Shown: positions 1 through 11,605, counted from the first letter of the stretch. The stretch is DNA of 64,000 bases from Ridgeia piscesae (GCA_025642075.2 JAODUO010000044.1:1170001-1234000), one strand, 5' to 3'. Numbers and translations: made by a program. The notes: generated by a model not told the origin, from the sequence alone.

Positions 1-23
1 GCTGTGCGCAGAGAAAAATAAAA

Positions 24-2033
24 ATGGCGTGTTTGTTATGGATATCTAAATCGGATCATTTAACGGATGCAGAAGTATCTGGATATAGATTCCAGCCGCA
101 AAGACAAAGGCACGTATTGGAAGATACACTAGAGGCGAGTGACCACGAAAAGAAAGACACACGGGAAGCTGAACGTACAAAAAACAAAACTAGCAGAGAC
201 GGTGTCAACTGGTGGCGGTGCCGAACCAATTTGTTGATGCGGTGACAAGTTTGTCTGCTGTCATGAAATGGCTGCAACTCGGCAACGCGCGGAGCATATT
301 GATGAAGGTAAATATTAAGTTGTCTATTATTGTTATTGCTTAAATATTATTATCCTGAGGTCCGGACTGCGTAATGATCGTATTATTATGACAAGCGAAA
401 TATGATCGCTTAGCTTGGGCCAAGCCTTGCCGCCTTGGCCTGGGCCAGCCGGGTCACCTCAGTGACCTCAGGCTCAGGCTTGCCGCATTCAACTATTAGA
501 CTAAGTTTGTGTCACTTATTACGTTTTATGGTAATAACACATTTGTTAAGACTTGGTGGGGTTTATCATTTAACATAAATCGTATTGAATAGTTCCAATG
601 AAATTAAATGAATTAGGTCCCACAATTGTGCAGGTGTGTCAGTTGTGGAAAAAAATCCATACAAATGAATAGTCAATACCTTGCTGTTTTATTGCATCGC
701 CCAGGTGTGGACACCCATCACATTTGTAATAACAGCAGCTATATTGATTCATATATCATGATGTAAATGCACCGCCTACACAGCAATGGCAGGCAGTTAC
801 GATTATTTTATTTGAACATAAACTGCAGGGTTATCTTCTCATCATTTTGCATGTGTCTTATGGAGTCATATATAAACATAGATAATGAGTTTGTTTCAAA
901 GAACCCAGAGATATTAGTGACGAGATGAATACAGGAAATGTGTCAGAATTCATGCTTTGTGAAATTATGTTCATTCAGAATAATAATCCATGTTTGCAAT
1001 GATTCACATAAAACATTTCTTAATATTCGATTTTTTATTACAGGTGGACTGCTGTGTATTACGAAAAGTCGGATTTGAAATTCTCTGCTTCGAGCAACTG
1101 GTGCTTCGGAATGTATTGGTTGCACTGAACCATATACAGATAGATAACAAGTAAGTATACTGTGCATACATTTTATATAATTGTTGCAATAAACGTTAAT
1201 GCATCAAATAAGAAGCAACAATACAACATCAAACAAAGTAGCACTATAAATAAAAAATAATAGTTATCATTACTTATAGATACAACACATGGAACCATTA
1301 TGATTTTTATGTAGTGAAAATGGCAGGTATATTTGTAAACATAGTGCATAGTTCCTACTACTGCCCAAAGTATAGAATGGATCATAGAGTAAATTATAGT
1401 GCCTAGTCTTTTCACAATAATATTCTAATTGACATTTTCTCTGGTTATCCATTATGAGATGACAACCCAAATATGTGAATGAGTTGTCATTAGAGGTTTT
1501 AAACAAGATGTTTATGTTTAACAGCTTTCAGAATGGTTCAATCAAATTAATAAACATTTCTTGAGCTTACTAGCAATACCCTAATTCATTTTATTCCAAA
1601 TTATAGAAATAGATCCTCAATGGTTTCTAATGCCACACAGCGATTTAAAAGTGCATATTGTCAACATTAGATGCAATATGCTATAATACTGCCATACATT
1701 TATTTATTTATTTCTTAAAAAGCACCACATGTTTGAAATGGGGTGTGTCTTTAATTATATATTTTAAATTAAAAGGATCATTGATTAATTTTCATCTTAT
1801 TTACAATGTCATATGTATATTTATCTGAACACGTTTATTTCAGGTTGCTCAGGTGGGCTGTCTATAGGCAGTTTACTGGTGGGTTCACAGCAAGTTGGGC
1901 CGGAGTGTTCATCGAGTACTGCCAGCATGCACCAGCCACCTAATCAGCACAAAGTTCCCTGTCCTTGCTTGGAGAGCAGCACGAGGGATATCACTTTGCT
2001 CTCAAAGACTTGACTAATGTACACAACGATTGA
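24..2033 (+). pseudogene. Decayed P2X7-C-terminal-domain-like gene, three exon remnants
   Basis: Three exon-like pieces read on the plus strand: 24-307 (ATG at 24, donor GTAAAT at 308), 1044-1150 (acceptor TTATTACAG, donor GTAAGTA) and 1844-2033 (acceptor TTATTTCAG, stop TGA). The first encodes a GYRFQP block, an acidic/basic stretch, then W-R-C and, in another frame, a CGDKFVCCHEM stretch. The second encodes VDCC...VGFEILCFEQLVLRN. The third encodes AVYRQFTGGF, then FPVLAW and EGYHFALKDL. This order (YxFEP, WCxC...CCxE, HPGFxxxCL...VL, YRQF, FP..G.Y) is the pattern I know from the cysteine-rich C-terminal domain of P2X7 and its stand-alone invertebrate relatives. Several frame changes are needed, inside exons 1 and 3 and across the exon 1/2 junction, so it is broken or carries sequence errors. 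The introns (308-1043 and 1151-1843) are AT-rich and featureless, except for an inverted GGTCA..TGACC pair near 450-470. Confidence 0.5.
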
Positions 2034-2058
2034 GCCATGTTATTTGCGAATTGGCACA

Positions 2059-2186
2059 TGAACGCGAAGACAACAATTGTATTTAGTACCGATGAAATTC
2101 AAGTTTCTAGTTCGACGAAAGTCTTCACAGGTAAAGGTACATCTTGTCTTGGAAACGAAACTTTGTGGTCTGAAAAAGAACTATAA
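2059..2186 (+). other. Conserved short coding exon, copy 1 (unknown product)
   Basis: An ATG-initiated frame ends at TAA 2184-2186. It matches a second copy at 30141-30269 with mostly conservative amino-acid changes (shared blocks VFSTD, VFTGK, LGNETLWSEK). In the second copy the frame runs to a good splice donor (ACG|GTAAGA); here the donor has been lost. It sits 5' of a second conserved exon (see 24324-24421). I do not recognise the product. Conservation in frame suggests it was once coding; it may be a fragment of a gene caught in the segmental duplication. Confidence 0.3.
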
Positions 2187-2408
2187 CAAGAAATATTAAG
2201 TAAGCATATCGTTTATAATTTTGCCAAATTTAAATTAAATTTTGCATGTGGTTTTTGGAACAAGAATGCGAATTTCGGATACTAATAATGTGTCGCTGTC
2301 GTGGCATCTATATCAAAACATGTCACGGATGTTAACTTACTAACATGTGCCAGCGAAAACGCGAAACCACCAAGCTTGTATAGAATGTCGTCGTCTGTTG
2401 CAGAATGC

Positions 2409-3110
2409 CAGGGTTCAAATACGTATTTGTATTTGTAATTGTATTTGAATACAGAAATTTGGTGTATTTGTATTGGTAATTGAATTACAAATCACAAAAG
2501 GGCATGTATTTGTATTAGATATTTGGTCTGTATTTTAAAAGTATTCGCAAATACAATCAAATACACGATAAATCATTGCCTCACACAAACTGGTTCAGGA
2601 ATCAAGACAGAATGTTTTTCACACCTGATCAACAGTGGGCAGGCAGCACTGAGAAAATTAGCCTAAAATGAAGCTAGTCAAACATTATCATCAATGAATG
2701 GACGGGAAGCCAATGAAGCTTATCTATAGCCACAAAGGCAGGTATTCATAGGAAAAGAGCTTCACAGAATCCTGCTGTCACCTGCTGTGTAAACATCCTG
2801 GGCTACGACAAAGGAACCCAGGTTTCCTCAAGTGCAGGGGAAGAGCTACCCACTAGTTGGTACTGTAGCTCAGATAAGGATAGTCTAGTAAACTTGAATC
2901 ATATTTTAATCAAATTTCAAAAATGGCAATGTAATTTAATCATAGTTGCATCAAAAATGGCAGTGTATTTATATTTGTATTTGAATTGGAAATTTGTATT
3001 TGTAATTGTATTTGAATTGAAATCTGGAAAAGCAGTGTATCTGTATTTGAATTTGATTTGGCCGAGTTGTATTTGTATTTGATCCCAACATATGTATTTG
3101 GACCCAACTG
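2409..3110. mobile_element. MITE-like non-autonomous DNA element with imperfect TIRs
   Basis: About 700 bp begins CAGGGTTCAAATACGTATTTG and ends with an imperfect inverted match (GGGTCCAAATACATATG on the other strand, about 3090-3107). Both ends are packed with subterminal ATTTGTATTTG motifs. The paralogous segments at 24319-24335 and near 30500 lack it, so the insertion edges are seen directly: the flank CAGAATGC ends at 2408 and TGGTGTCAA resumes at 3111. The CAGGG-type terminus recalls hAT elements, but I see no clear 8-bp target duplication. No transposase frame is present. It interrupts the conserved exon described at 24324-24421. Confidence 0.55.
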
Positions 3111-3206
3111 TGGTGTCAACTATTTGACATTAAGCCGTGTTGGTCTTACGTTCGTGACGCTTGTCAATTAGCGTTCGAGGAAATGAACAGCAGCAAGCTA
3201 TTATAA
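3111..3206 (+). other. Second conserved exon remnant, interrupted copy
   Basis: The frame with blocks C-Q-L-F-D-I and RDACQLAFEEMN ends at TAA 3204-3206. It is the counterpart of 24324-24421 and of about 30502-30598. Here the MITE-like insertion lies immediately upstream and has separated it from its acceptor site. Confidence 0.25.
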
Positions 3207-3880
3207 TAGTGCACTTAAGTTGACGACCTGCTGTCGGCAGTGAAACAGCCATTAGTGTTGCAACAAGCAGGTGTAGTTTGTACTCGTCTATAGCGGCATA
3301 CTGTGTGTGCAGCGGTCCCGTGCCTCAACTCACATCGTGCAGTTTAATCAAGACTTGTTAGCAAGTGTTTATCAGTGCATCACCATAATAATGTTTACAC
3401 AATTTAACTAGCTCTAAATGCTGTTTCACAGGAAAGCATTAAAATATAAAACGCAAATCTTTTGGGTTACATTCAAGTGCAAATGTATTGGTTACACATT
3501 TGCAAGCATAATGCTTTCTACGCAGAGCATGCAGACAGGATTGGATCACAATTTCACATGTGAGACAATGCTTGGGTAATCTGCTCACCTCAGAATACGT
3601 TTTCAATGAGCCAGTTGAGAAAGTGGATTAACAAGTCATAAACTGATTTCAATATAAGCTGCGGATACCACACACAAACTAGAACGTTCCCCATTGGCAT
3701 TGGCATGTAGTTATCTCGTGACAGTAAATCTAACAATAAGAAGTATTCAAACAATTACGCATGCATTTGAATCGCTTTTGATTATGCATAAGACAACAAA
3801 CACATGTGTGGGTAGCATTGAAATATAAACATTCTTTTCCCCTTTCCTCCCTCCCATGTCATTTCGCCACTCCTTATATT
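3207..3880. other. Non-coding stretch of duplicated segment
   Basis: I see no gene, RNA or clear repeat in this stretch. It is AT-rich and continues the segment that is shared in part with 24.4 kb and 30.6 kb. Confidence 0.4.
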
Positions 3881-4473
3881 TTCCTTGTCAGTTCCTCACA
3901 CGCCAAACTCTCTTGAGCAATCAGAGAATGAGTTGGAAATACAGTTACCATTTCACGGTGACTCTCAAGCGCGTATTCAAAAGCATTTGCATGTGTTAAC
4001 CTGGTGTAATCCGGACATAGAGTGACGTTTCTCGATTAACGTGGGAAGCAATGTTCCGATACAGCATCAGGTTAAACCAATGAAGCAAATACATTGATTT
4101 GTTATCTGAACATCGAGTAACGTTTCTAAGTTAGCATTCAAGCAGTTGGTATGGAGACGTCGACTTCTTTTGATGTTTCATCGATTGTCAGGTTTAGTGC
4201 CTTTTTTCATTTCGTCATCGCTTACCCAGGATATATAGGTGTAGAAGGAAATAACCCAACGACCAGCATGAGGAATTGAAACGCCTTGTTTGAAGGATGG
4301 GCTATACAGTAGTCGCCTAGCATTACATCGTGATTCCTCATTAAGCCTTGGACTACAACAGGCCTGTGGATGGCTTCAGTAACCACTCTCTCATCAACGT
4401 TCACGCGCAACAGGTACGACATAACTGACACCGTCTGGGAAGGACACCATGCATAGACATATTCCACCATCAT
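3881..4473 (-). pseudogene. Unidentified two-exon gene fragment, copy 1
   Basis: This is the counterpart of 24382-25090. On the minus strand the first exon (ATG at 4473) contains ERVVTEAI, GLMRNHDVMLGD and AHPSNKAFQF, and runs to a good donor (CCTGG|GTAAGCG near 4227). The second exon (about 4060 down to 3881) matches the second exon at 24382-24696, but indels break its frame. I do not recognise the family. See the better-preserved copy. Confidence 0.3.
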
Positions 4474-4937
4474 GATAAGTTTACTCTTTTCACCGCATGA
4501 CCAGCTGCGTATAAAAGCTTCTCAAATTTCCTCGTATTGGCGGTTTACTTTAACCACAACTTATGTTAATAGACAATACGCATACATAGCCATTACACAC
4601 CGACACACAAAAATACATACGGCATACACAACAACCACTTGCAAAGAAATATCTCAGATGTAATTAACCAAACACAATTAAACATTATTTAGATATCCAC
4701 AAAGACAAATTATCAACAGACAGCGTGAAAGAATTGTTACATTCAATAAACATAAACACAATAAAACATACAGGCATAATCGTGAACAAACACCCAACAA
4801 ACCTGAACGTTCAACCATAAACGCGTAGTACAGTAACCACATTTTCACCATTTTACAATTCGCGTGAATAGGCAAACATTAATAAAAACACACATAAATT
4901 AAACATACACCCTCGAACAAGATTGACCAGTGATTCT

Positions 4938-5147
4938 TCAAGAGAACACAAACAAAAACGCAAGTAAACCGGAGAATCGCCTCAAAACGAGAAATTCATC
5001 TCGTATCGAGGTTCTATACAAAATACTATTAGTTTCCGAATTCGCAGTGCTAAAATACCAGCTACAACTTCCAAAGCTACAACCATCCATCCTGGAATGA
5101 GAAGCAATGTGTACAGGTTGGCCATTTAGCATCCACTTTGGAAACAA
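4938..5147 (-). pseudogene. Conserved short membrane ORF ('ORF X'), copy beside receptor A
   Basis: On the minus strand an ATG frame beginning near 5125 reads YTLLLIPGWMVVALEVVAG, then ILALRIRKLIVFCIEPRYE. The same peptide recurs next to the other receptors (11606-11992, 25615-25815, 31284-31496, 37496-37687), with conservative substitutions (V/A/G/L exchanges). It has one hydrophobic segment and ends in EPRYEVK or similar. The function is unknown. It could be a separate small membrane protein or an exon of a longer transcript. Confidence 0.3.
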
Positions 5148-5341
5148 AAATCACAAAACAGCTGTGGTTGTTTTTATGTATCACTGAACAGAGAAGATTA
5201 TCGGAGGAAGAGAATGACCAAAGAAATTGGCCAGTATAAATTGATATCTCGTGGGAAATAAATGTACAAGACTCGTTAACGTATTTAATTACATATACTC
5301 ACCAGTATGCTTTTGGATGTACGGTAGAACACAGTATTTTA

Positions 5342-6252
5342 TTATCTAGAGAACTCAGAGAGCAACAATTATACAGCATTTCAGCCATTTTACTACGAAC
5401 GGATCGGAACAAAAGCAAGTAAAGTAAACTGTTAACGGACGAATTACAAACATAAACACAAATTGATATAAATGCAAACGAAGACAGTAATTTCGTTTCG
5501 AATTCTAATACTACTGCGGTAAAATAAAAACATAATGGCAATGTAATAATCAAAAATGCTAATCATATAAATAACACATTTCTACCAGAACGGATCGCCT
5601 TCAAAGTTAACGAATGAGTGTTTCCGCTGTAGCCACTTATCGAATTCACTTGTGACGTCATCTGATGGTGTGTTCGGACGATCACGCAGAATATCTTTGT
5701 AGTGGCGTAGACTATGGCAAGTATTGCTCCGGACACTAAATGCATCATGACGTTTGAAATAGCTGGCAAAGCATAGATACACGTACCAAGATCCACGTTG
5801 GCGTACAAGTATGTCCCGGAAGTGGCGAGGACTCCACCAGTCAGCCAAATACAGGCTATTATAAGGTAGCATCGGTTTCGGGTGAGAAGTTGTTCATATC
5901 GGAACTGTTTCGTTATAGCGACTATTTTGCAGAGAGTCACACAACACAGACTGTGCACTGAAGTGTAGTTGAAACAAACCGAACACTCCTGTAACACTCT
6001 CGGGATGTACGGCAACATGTTACGGACGTTCGGCGTCGCTTTCGAGCAGACGGCGGCGCTGATGGGCATCGCCGTACAGCCGTTGGCGAGATCGGACAGC
6101 GTCAGCGAGAAGATGAAGGGTGACGTGCGATCTTCGCGCAGTTGAGGGTATTTGGTGATCACAGCGAGCACGAGACCGTTCAATGTTATGTTCATCACGA
6201 TCACGGCACTGATAACCAAAGGTTTGAAATCGTCGAAAATCGTTTGATTCAT
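5342..6252 (-). pseudogene. GPCR-A: rhodopsin-class receptor with stop in TM6
   Basis: Seven-transmembrane receptor of the local family, starting at MNQTIFDDF (ATG 6250-6252; an upstream in-frame ATG at 6336 is also open). TM1 to the third intracellular loop read without a break. In TM6 the codon matching Cys of LLICLAF is TGA, so the frame ends at 5563. The rest of TM6, TM7 and the tail (FYFTAVVLEFE..., NSSVNSLLYLLLFRSVRS) continue in the same frame down to about 5350. A one-base deletion then replaces the usual SCLR-stop ending. Its closest local relative is GPCR-E (26016-26948), with the same TM4-ECL2 block GGVLATSGTYLY. The single TGA could in principle be a sequencing error; together with the tail frameshift I call it a pseudogene. 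Confidence 0.85.
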
Positions 6253-6359
6253 TTCATTGCCGTAGAAATGGTTGTTCTTGACAACGACATGCCATAAACT
6301 CATTTGCGCCGATAATGCGACAGGATATTGCTGCATTAGTAGGTAGTTGGCTAAGCACT

Positions 6360-6450
6360 CTAGTAATCCAGAAACGTCACTCTATTTCCGGGTTACAGCA
6401 GGCCAGCTCTAACAAATGCAAATGCATTTGAATACGCATTTAAATACTGA
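6360..6450 (-). promoter_or_regulatory. Upstream module of GPCR-A (octamer motif)
   Basis: The sequence GGTTACAGCAGGC is followed by the POU octamer ATGCAAAT (6416-6423) and CATTTGAATACGC. The same order occurs upstream of the other receptors; the CACGTG box of the others is not present here. Confidence 0.35.
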
Positions 6451-6727
6451 ACGTTTGAAGGGATTTGAATGCCTGCGTGAAATTGTAAATGTATTTGCAT
6501 TTAAACGCATACATCCATTTTGGAATTAAATACCACAGAAGCAACTGTCGTTGTTTTCTGTATCGCTATTTGATATATTAGATGGTTGTCCAAGGATGCG
6601 AATGACCAGAGAAAGTAACCAGTAGATCTCGAGGTGTGTGGGAAATAAATTTGCAAGACTCATTAAGGTGTTATTACTTATATTCTGCAGTAATGTTGAT
6701 CAATGTACGGTAGAATACCGTGTTTTA

Positions 6728-7706
6728 TTATCTAACACACCTCAGAGGGCAACAATTATACAACATTTCAGCCGCTTTACTACGAAAGGATCGGAACAAA
6801 ACCAAATAAAGTAAGCTGTTAACGGATGAATTACAAACAAAAATCCAATTCGCCACGAAAGAAAACGACGACGGCAACTTGTCTTCGAATTCTAATATAA
6901 ATGCCATTAAATAAAAACCTAATGGCAATGTTAGAATTAGAAATGTTAAACATATAAGCAGCATATTTCTACCAGAACGGATCGCCTTCAAAGTCAACGA
7001 AGATGTGTTTCCGCTGGAACCACTTATTGAGTTTACTTGTGACGTCATCTGATTATGTGTACGTATGATCACGCATAGTATTTTTGTAGTGGCATAAACT
7101 ATGACGACTGCAGGCACCAAGAACCCAATTATTACTCCGAGCACTAATTGCATCAATGACGTCGGAAATAGGTGGCAAAGCAAATACACACGAAAGAAGA
7201 TCGAATTCAGTGACAATATGTGTCCCAGAAATGGCAACCATTCCTGAAATCAACCAAATACAGGCTATTATAACGTAGCATCGGTTTCGCGTTAAAAGTT
7301 GTTCACATCGGAGCGGTTTCGTTATAGCGATCATCTTGCACACTGTCACCCAGCACAGACTGTGTGCTGAAGTAAAGCTGAACCAAACCGTACACACCTG
7401 TGCCACTCGCGGGACGTACGGCAACATGTTACGGACGTTCGGCGTCGCATTCGAGCAGACGGCGGCGCTGATGGGCATCGCCGTACAGCCGTTGGCGAGA
7501 TCAGACAGCGTCAGCGAGAAGATGAAGAGCATCGCGCGATCTTCGCGCAGTTGAGGGTATTTGGCGATCACAGCGATCACAAGACCGTTCAGTGTTATGT
7601 TCATTATGATCACGGCACTGATGATAACAGGTTTGAAATCGTCGAAGACCGTTTGATTCATATCGATGCTGCACAGATTGTTGTTCTTGGCACAACTGCT
7701 TGTCAT
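6728..7706 (-). pseudogene. GPCR-B: receptor with one frameshift between TM4 and TM5
   Basis: The first frame (7706 to about 7155) starts MTSSCAKNNNLCSIDMNQTV and covers TM1-TM4 and ECL2 (FALPPISDV). An extra A near 7155-7156 (CATCAATGACG where paralogs have CATCATGACG) shifts the frame. The second frame then covers TM5 (VLGVIIGFLVPAVVIVYATTKI), the third loop, TM6, TM7 (NSSVNSLLYLVLF) and the tail to the stop at 6728. All other positions are intact, so this is either a young pseudogene or a functional gene with a one-base error in the sequence. AATAAA overlaps the stop codon on the coding strand. Confidence 0.85.
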
Positions 7707-7779
7707 CAGCTCAACTGCTCCAATATGTAGCCTGACAGAACATAATTATAGCCAAGTACATTTCCTCGAACGCTAATGG

Positions 7780-7850
7780 GGAAAGACCACGTGATGCCCG
7801 GGTTACAGCAGGCTACCTTTGACAAATGCAAATGCATTTGAATACGCATC
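7780..7850 (-). promoter_or_regulatory. Upstream module of GPCR-B
   Basis: CACGTG (7788-7793), GGTTACAGCAGGCTA (from 7801) and the octamer ATGCAAAT (7826-7833) lie about 125-170 bp 5' of the MNQ start codon. Similarity to the wider family stops at about 7850, marking a breakpoint. Confidence 0.35.
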
Positions 7851-8465
7851 CAGTCCTAATAGCCATCATGCTTTCGTAAATTTTTGTGTAAAGTTTGGTT
7901 TTGAAAATGACCCTTTCAAGTCGCTATGTGTTATTATCCGCAAACCATGTGGCTTTCATTTGAAATGTCGAGATATGTAGGCCTATACGAACTGACGCAA
8001 ACTTGATTATGTAGAACAACAAAGTACTTAGCAGTATAATAATATGCAGTGACCCGAAGGATGATGAACATATTTTAAGAATGTGTGGGTATCTTTTATA
8101 AAACACATTTTCAACATAAACAATGACTTCTCTAAAGGTCTGTGCAACTGCATTGTAATAGCTAATGCGCCAATGTAGATAATTTGGGCCATATCTCTGG
8201 TCACTGTATACATTTGAGTTTTACATGATGTCTTGAACATTTAGTTTGTTTATTATCTTAGCTTATTTATATACTTTATCTAACTTATAACCTAATTTTA
8301 TTTTATCTACTAATTTGTTGACTTCTTTACTTTAAAAAGGTATTTGTCTATATGTATAATGTTTATGGTTATTAAGTGCACAGTCATTTGCATCGTTCAT
8401 TATTATTATAAATAGTATTAAAAACTGTACTTTTTATTCTCGATTGTACTACATATTTACTTTAT
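7851..8465. other. AT-rich spacer, nothing recognised
   Basis: I see no coding frame, RNA gene or repeat related to the rest of the window. Confidence 0.4.
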
Positions 8466-8810
8466 CTAGCTCTTGTTAGATAGTTACCCTATAATAACGT
8501 GGCTCCTGTGAGACAATTCACCTACAATAACGTGGCTCCTGTTAGACAATTGCCATATAATAACGTGACTCTTGTTATACAATTTCCCTATTATAACGTG
8601 GCTCCTGTGAGACAATAACTCTACAATAACGTGGCGTTTGTTTGGCAATTAACCTATAATAACGTGGCTCTTGTTAGACAATTACCCTATAATAACGTGG
8701 CTCTTGTTAGACAATTACCCTACAATAATGTGACTCTTGTTAGACAATTACCCTAGAATAACGTGGCTCCTCTGAGACAACTACCCTACAATAAAGTGGC
8801 CAGCTGTAGC
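8466..8810. repeat. 33-bp minisatellite, about 10 copies
   Basis: Tandem units of about 33 bp share ATAACGTGGCTC, then GTTAGACAATTACCCTA, with scattered substitutions. The array is direct and non-coding. It lies between GPCR-B and GPCR-C. Confidence 0.85.
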
Positions 8811-9300
8811 AGAAGTCTCCTGCAACATTTATTTATCACTGGATGCGTCTGCATTCCTCGTGTCTTTCCTAGGACCTGACAAGTTTTGGGATGAGCGAAT
8901 GAATAAGTGAGAGACAGATATGTCTATCCGTATGCTTTATTTGTATTTCTATTCTATGTTACGTATTATACAATATTGAGAACATAAACACACCTATATA
9001 TCTAGCGCCAATACAACATTTCCACCTACACCTCTAAACCAACAGGATCCGTCCATCGTAGCCTTTTCACATTTTCCCGACATGTGACCAAGTACATTAT
9101 AACGACCATTTATCGTCAACGTCATTGTTTTACGTGTCGCTAATTGCTGGGGCAAAGGCCAATGGTCTAAAGAAGCGACAGAACATTGAAAGAGTCAAAT
9201 AGATCTCGCCGTCTTGCTGGAAATAAATGTATATGAATAACGTATATTCCTTGCATTGTGAATATATGGTAAAATGCCGCTGTTTGCTTTATGAACGTAT
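8811..9300. other. Spacer; right part is the 3' flank of GPCR-C
   Basis: The part up to about 9100 shows nothing recognisable. From about 9180 it resembles the conserved 3' flank of the receptors (GGAAATAAATGTA and neighbouring sequence). Confidence 0.4.
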
Positions 9301-9319
9301 AGTAGAACATAATGTTTCA

Positions 9320-10293
9320 CTACCTATCAAAACTTAGCAGTTGGACATTATTTCAGGCGTTTTACTCCGAACGAAACGGAACAAAACCAAATAAATAAGC
9401 TGTTAACCGATGAATAAATCATTAATCCAAACTGACGCGAACACATACGAAGTCGTCAACTTGTTTTCCAGTCCTACCATAGAGTCAATGGAATACAAAT
9501 CTAATGGCAAAGTTATAATCAAAAATACCAAACATAAAATCAACACACTTCTACCAAAACGGATAGCTTTCAAAGTCATCGAAGCCGAACGAGTGTTGTC
9601 AGTGAAATCACTTATTGAGTTCACTTGTGACGTCATCTGATGATGTGTTCGGACGAGCACGCACACTATATTTATAGTTGCTTAAACGATGGCGGTTATA
9701 GGCAACAGCGATCCAGATATTATTCCAAACACTACATATCCAATGCTCTCTGAAATAGTTGGTAAACCATACATACATGTATTGAGGTCCAATGTGGTGA
9801 CCAAATGTGCCAGTGAAATGGCAAATATTCTTGAAGCCAACCAAATACAAGCTATTATAAGGTAGCATCGGTTTCGTGTCAGAAGTTGTTTATATCGGAG
9901 CGGTGTCGTTATAGCGATCATTTTGCACACAGTCACCCAGCACAGACTGTGCACTGAAGTGTAGTTGAACCAAACCGAACACACCTGTAACACTCTCGGG
10001 ACGTACGGCAACATGTTACGGACGTTCGGCGTCGCTTTCGAGCAGACGGCGGCGCTGATGGGCATCGCCGTACAGCCGTTGGCGAGATCAGACAGCGTCA
10101 GCGAGAAGATGAAAAGCGTCGTGCGATCTTCGCGCAGTTGAGGGTATTTGGTGATCACAGCGTTCAGGAGAACGTTCAGTATTATGTTCTTCACGATCAT
10201 GGCACTGGTGACCAAAGGTTTACAATATTCGAAAATCGTCTGATTCATATCGATGCAACAGAGATTGTTGTTCTTGTTACAACTGCATGTCAT
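9320..10293 (-). pseudogene. GPCR-C: diverged receptor pseudogene
   Basis: The start is MTCSCNKNNNLCCIDMNQTIF (ATG 10293, or the MNQ ATG at 10248). TM1-TM4 are intact. In TM5 the Tyr codon of AIVYATT is TAA (9682-9684). The third loop and TM6 continue in frame (VRTHHQMTSQVNSIS, LIITLPLDLYS). In TM7 a deletion after VWIN shifts the frame, so the NSxxNSLLY motif is lost. It is the most diverged copy of the set (NVLLNAVITKYPQL, EYCKPLVTSAM). A short fragment of this subtype is also found at 18990-19065. Confidence 0.85.
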
Positions 10294-10364
10294 CAGCTCA
10301 TTTCTTCCATCACATAACCTGATACATAATATAAACAGGTACATTTCTTCGAACGCTAATGGAG

Positions 10365-10420
10365 AAACGCCACGTGATGTCCGGACTACCAACAAATACA
10401 GATGCAGTTGAATACACATT
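10365..10420 (-). promoter_or_regulatory. Upstream module of GPCR-C
   Basis: CACGTG (10371-10376) is followed by ATGTCCGGACTAC and a diverged version of the octamer region. It lies at the same distance from the MNQ start as in the paralogs. Confidence 0.3.
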
Positions 10421-10554
10421 TCTATACTTAAAAATAAACAAAATACATGACATTCAAATACGTGACATTGTAATTGTATTTGATTTTAAATACATAGCTT
10501 ATGCCGTAACATTTGTATTTTCTTTTGAATGTAAACACACAAATATTTGATATG

Positions 10555-11600
10555 GGACAGTGCTGTGTAGTGAGCAGGTTATAGGATTACTGTCTTATAT
10601 GTGAAACTGTGAGTCCAGTTTTAGATACTGTCCTTTCAACACGTACTTTAGACTAAACCTGCTATATGTCAACCAATCTTCTTTAAGAGTTTTGATATTG
10701 CCGTGATCAACAATATATTTCACCTCAGCATCCTAATCTAATTCCTCTCTAATTTTGCTATTTGTCCATTCGGCGATGCAGCATTCCTGGCTTGATTACT
10801 GTTTTAACGATCTCCCCTTCAACTTACCTGAATATTCCTGTCGCAAAGGATTCCACTGCATTTCTTCTGATACTACAACCTGCACTTGATGGTATTATTT
10901 TCGTCTAGTTAATTTATCAGGTATAAAAAGTAAATTGTTATGTAGCGCTGTATTTAATCCCCATGACTGCTCAAAGCGCTTTTACACTTTACGTCCCTGA
11001 CAGAACTGTTTAATCAAACACCGTCTCAACTTCTCTGGGAAGCATCCAGCCATATGCTACAACTAATGCGTGAAGGCTGCTTGTACGCACATCCACCACT
11101 GTCTATATCTAGTTACTCATTTATAGAGCTGAGTAAACTGGAGCAATGTAGATTGAAATACATTTTAACACCGCGGCACAGGATTCGAACCCGAGTCAAG
11201 AGCCCGAAGTTCTACCCCTGAGCCATTGCGCTCTACTTACATTTACAGAGATGCATTCAAGAATGATCCACAAAATCAACATTGTAAAACCCTGTTCACT
11301 GGATTTGAACAGAAATAGTTGGGAATTGGGAGGGGACCGAATCATCTATTTAATGTGTTACATAATCACAATTCAAGTGTACCTTAAAGTACGTGATATT
11401 GAAGTAGCTTTTGAATGTATTAAAGCAAAGTATTAGTACTTGTGTTATTTTCCAAATGTATTCCACAACAAGTACAATTCAATCAAGTAATATTCATATG
11501 TACAAACGTATATGCAATAGTACAAATTGTAACTACTTTTGAACAACTCTGCAACATAGATGTTCGTTCGGAGCTGATGCTCTATGAAAGCTAAGGTTTA
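10555..11600. repeat. Flanking block shared between receptor cassettes, copy 1
   Basis: A segment of about 1 kb lies between the upstream side of one receptor and the 3' side of the next. Further copies lie at about 13430-14206 (continued at 18890-18990), 27840-28830 and 36060-37300, and partial ones near 32580-32650 and 39040-39150. Landmarks include GATATTGCCGTGATCAACAA, the SINE and GGAGCTGATGCTCTATGA. It shows that receptor copies arose as multi-kilobase segmental duplications. Confidence 0.7.
10912..11236 (-). mobile_element. tRNA-derived SINE, copy 1
   Basis: On the minus strand the head reads GCGCAATGGCTCAGGGGTAG (A-box) and GGGTTCGAATCCTGTG (B-box on plus 11181-11192), as in a pol III tRNA promoter. 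The body ends with AAAAGCGCTTTGAGCAG and a GCGCTACATAAC-like tail. It is not a working tRNA gene: the head does not continue as a cloverleaf acceptor stem. Copies at 28080-28418 and 36508-36846 lie at the same place in their cassettes. Confidence 0.7.
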
Positions 11601-11605
11601 TATTA

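Noticed and set aside
5563..5565. Possible selenocysteine TGA in GPCR-A (Cys position)
   Set aside because: No SECIS-like hairpin seen in the short 3' region and the tail has an additional frameshift, so pseudogene decay is simpler.
7130..7160. Programmed frameshift in GPCR-B
   Set aside because: The site CATCAATGACG is not a slippery heptamer and paralogs lack the extra base; mutation or sequence error is more likely.
11160..11236. tRNA genes at the GGTTCGAATCC boxes
   Set aside because: A- and B-boxes are present but are part of a repeated SINE with a long unrelated body; no full cloverleaf.
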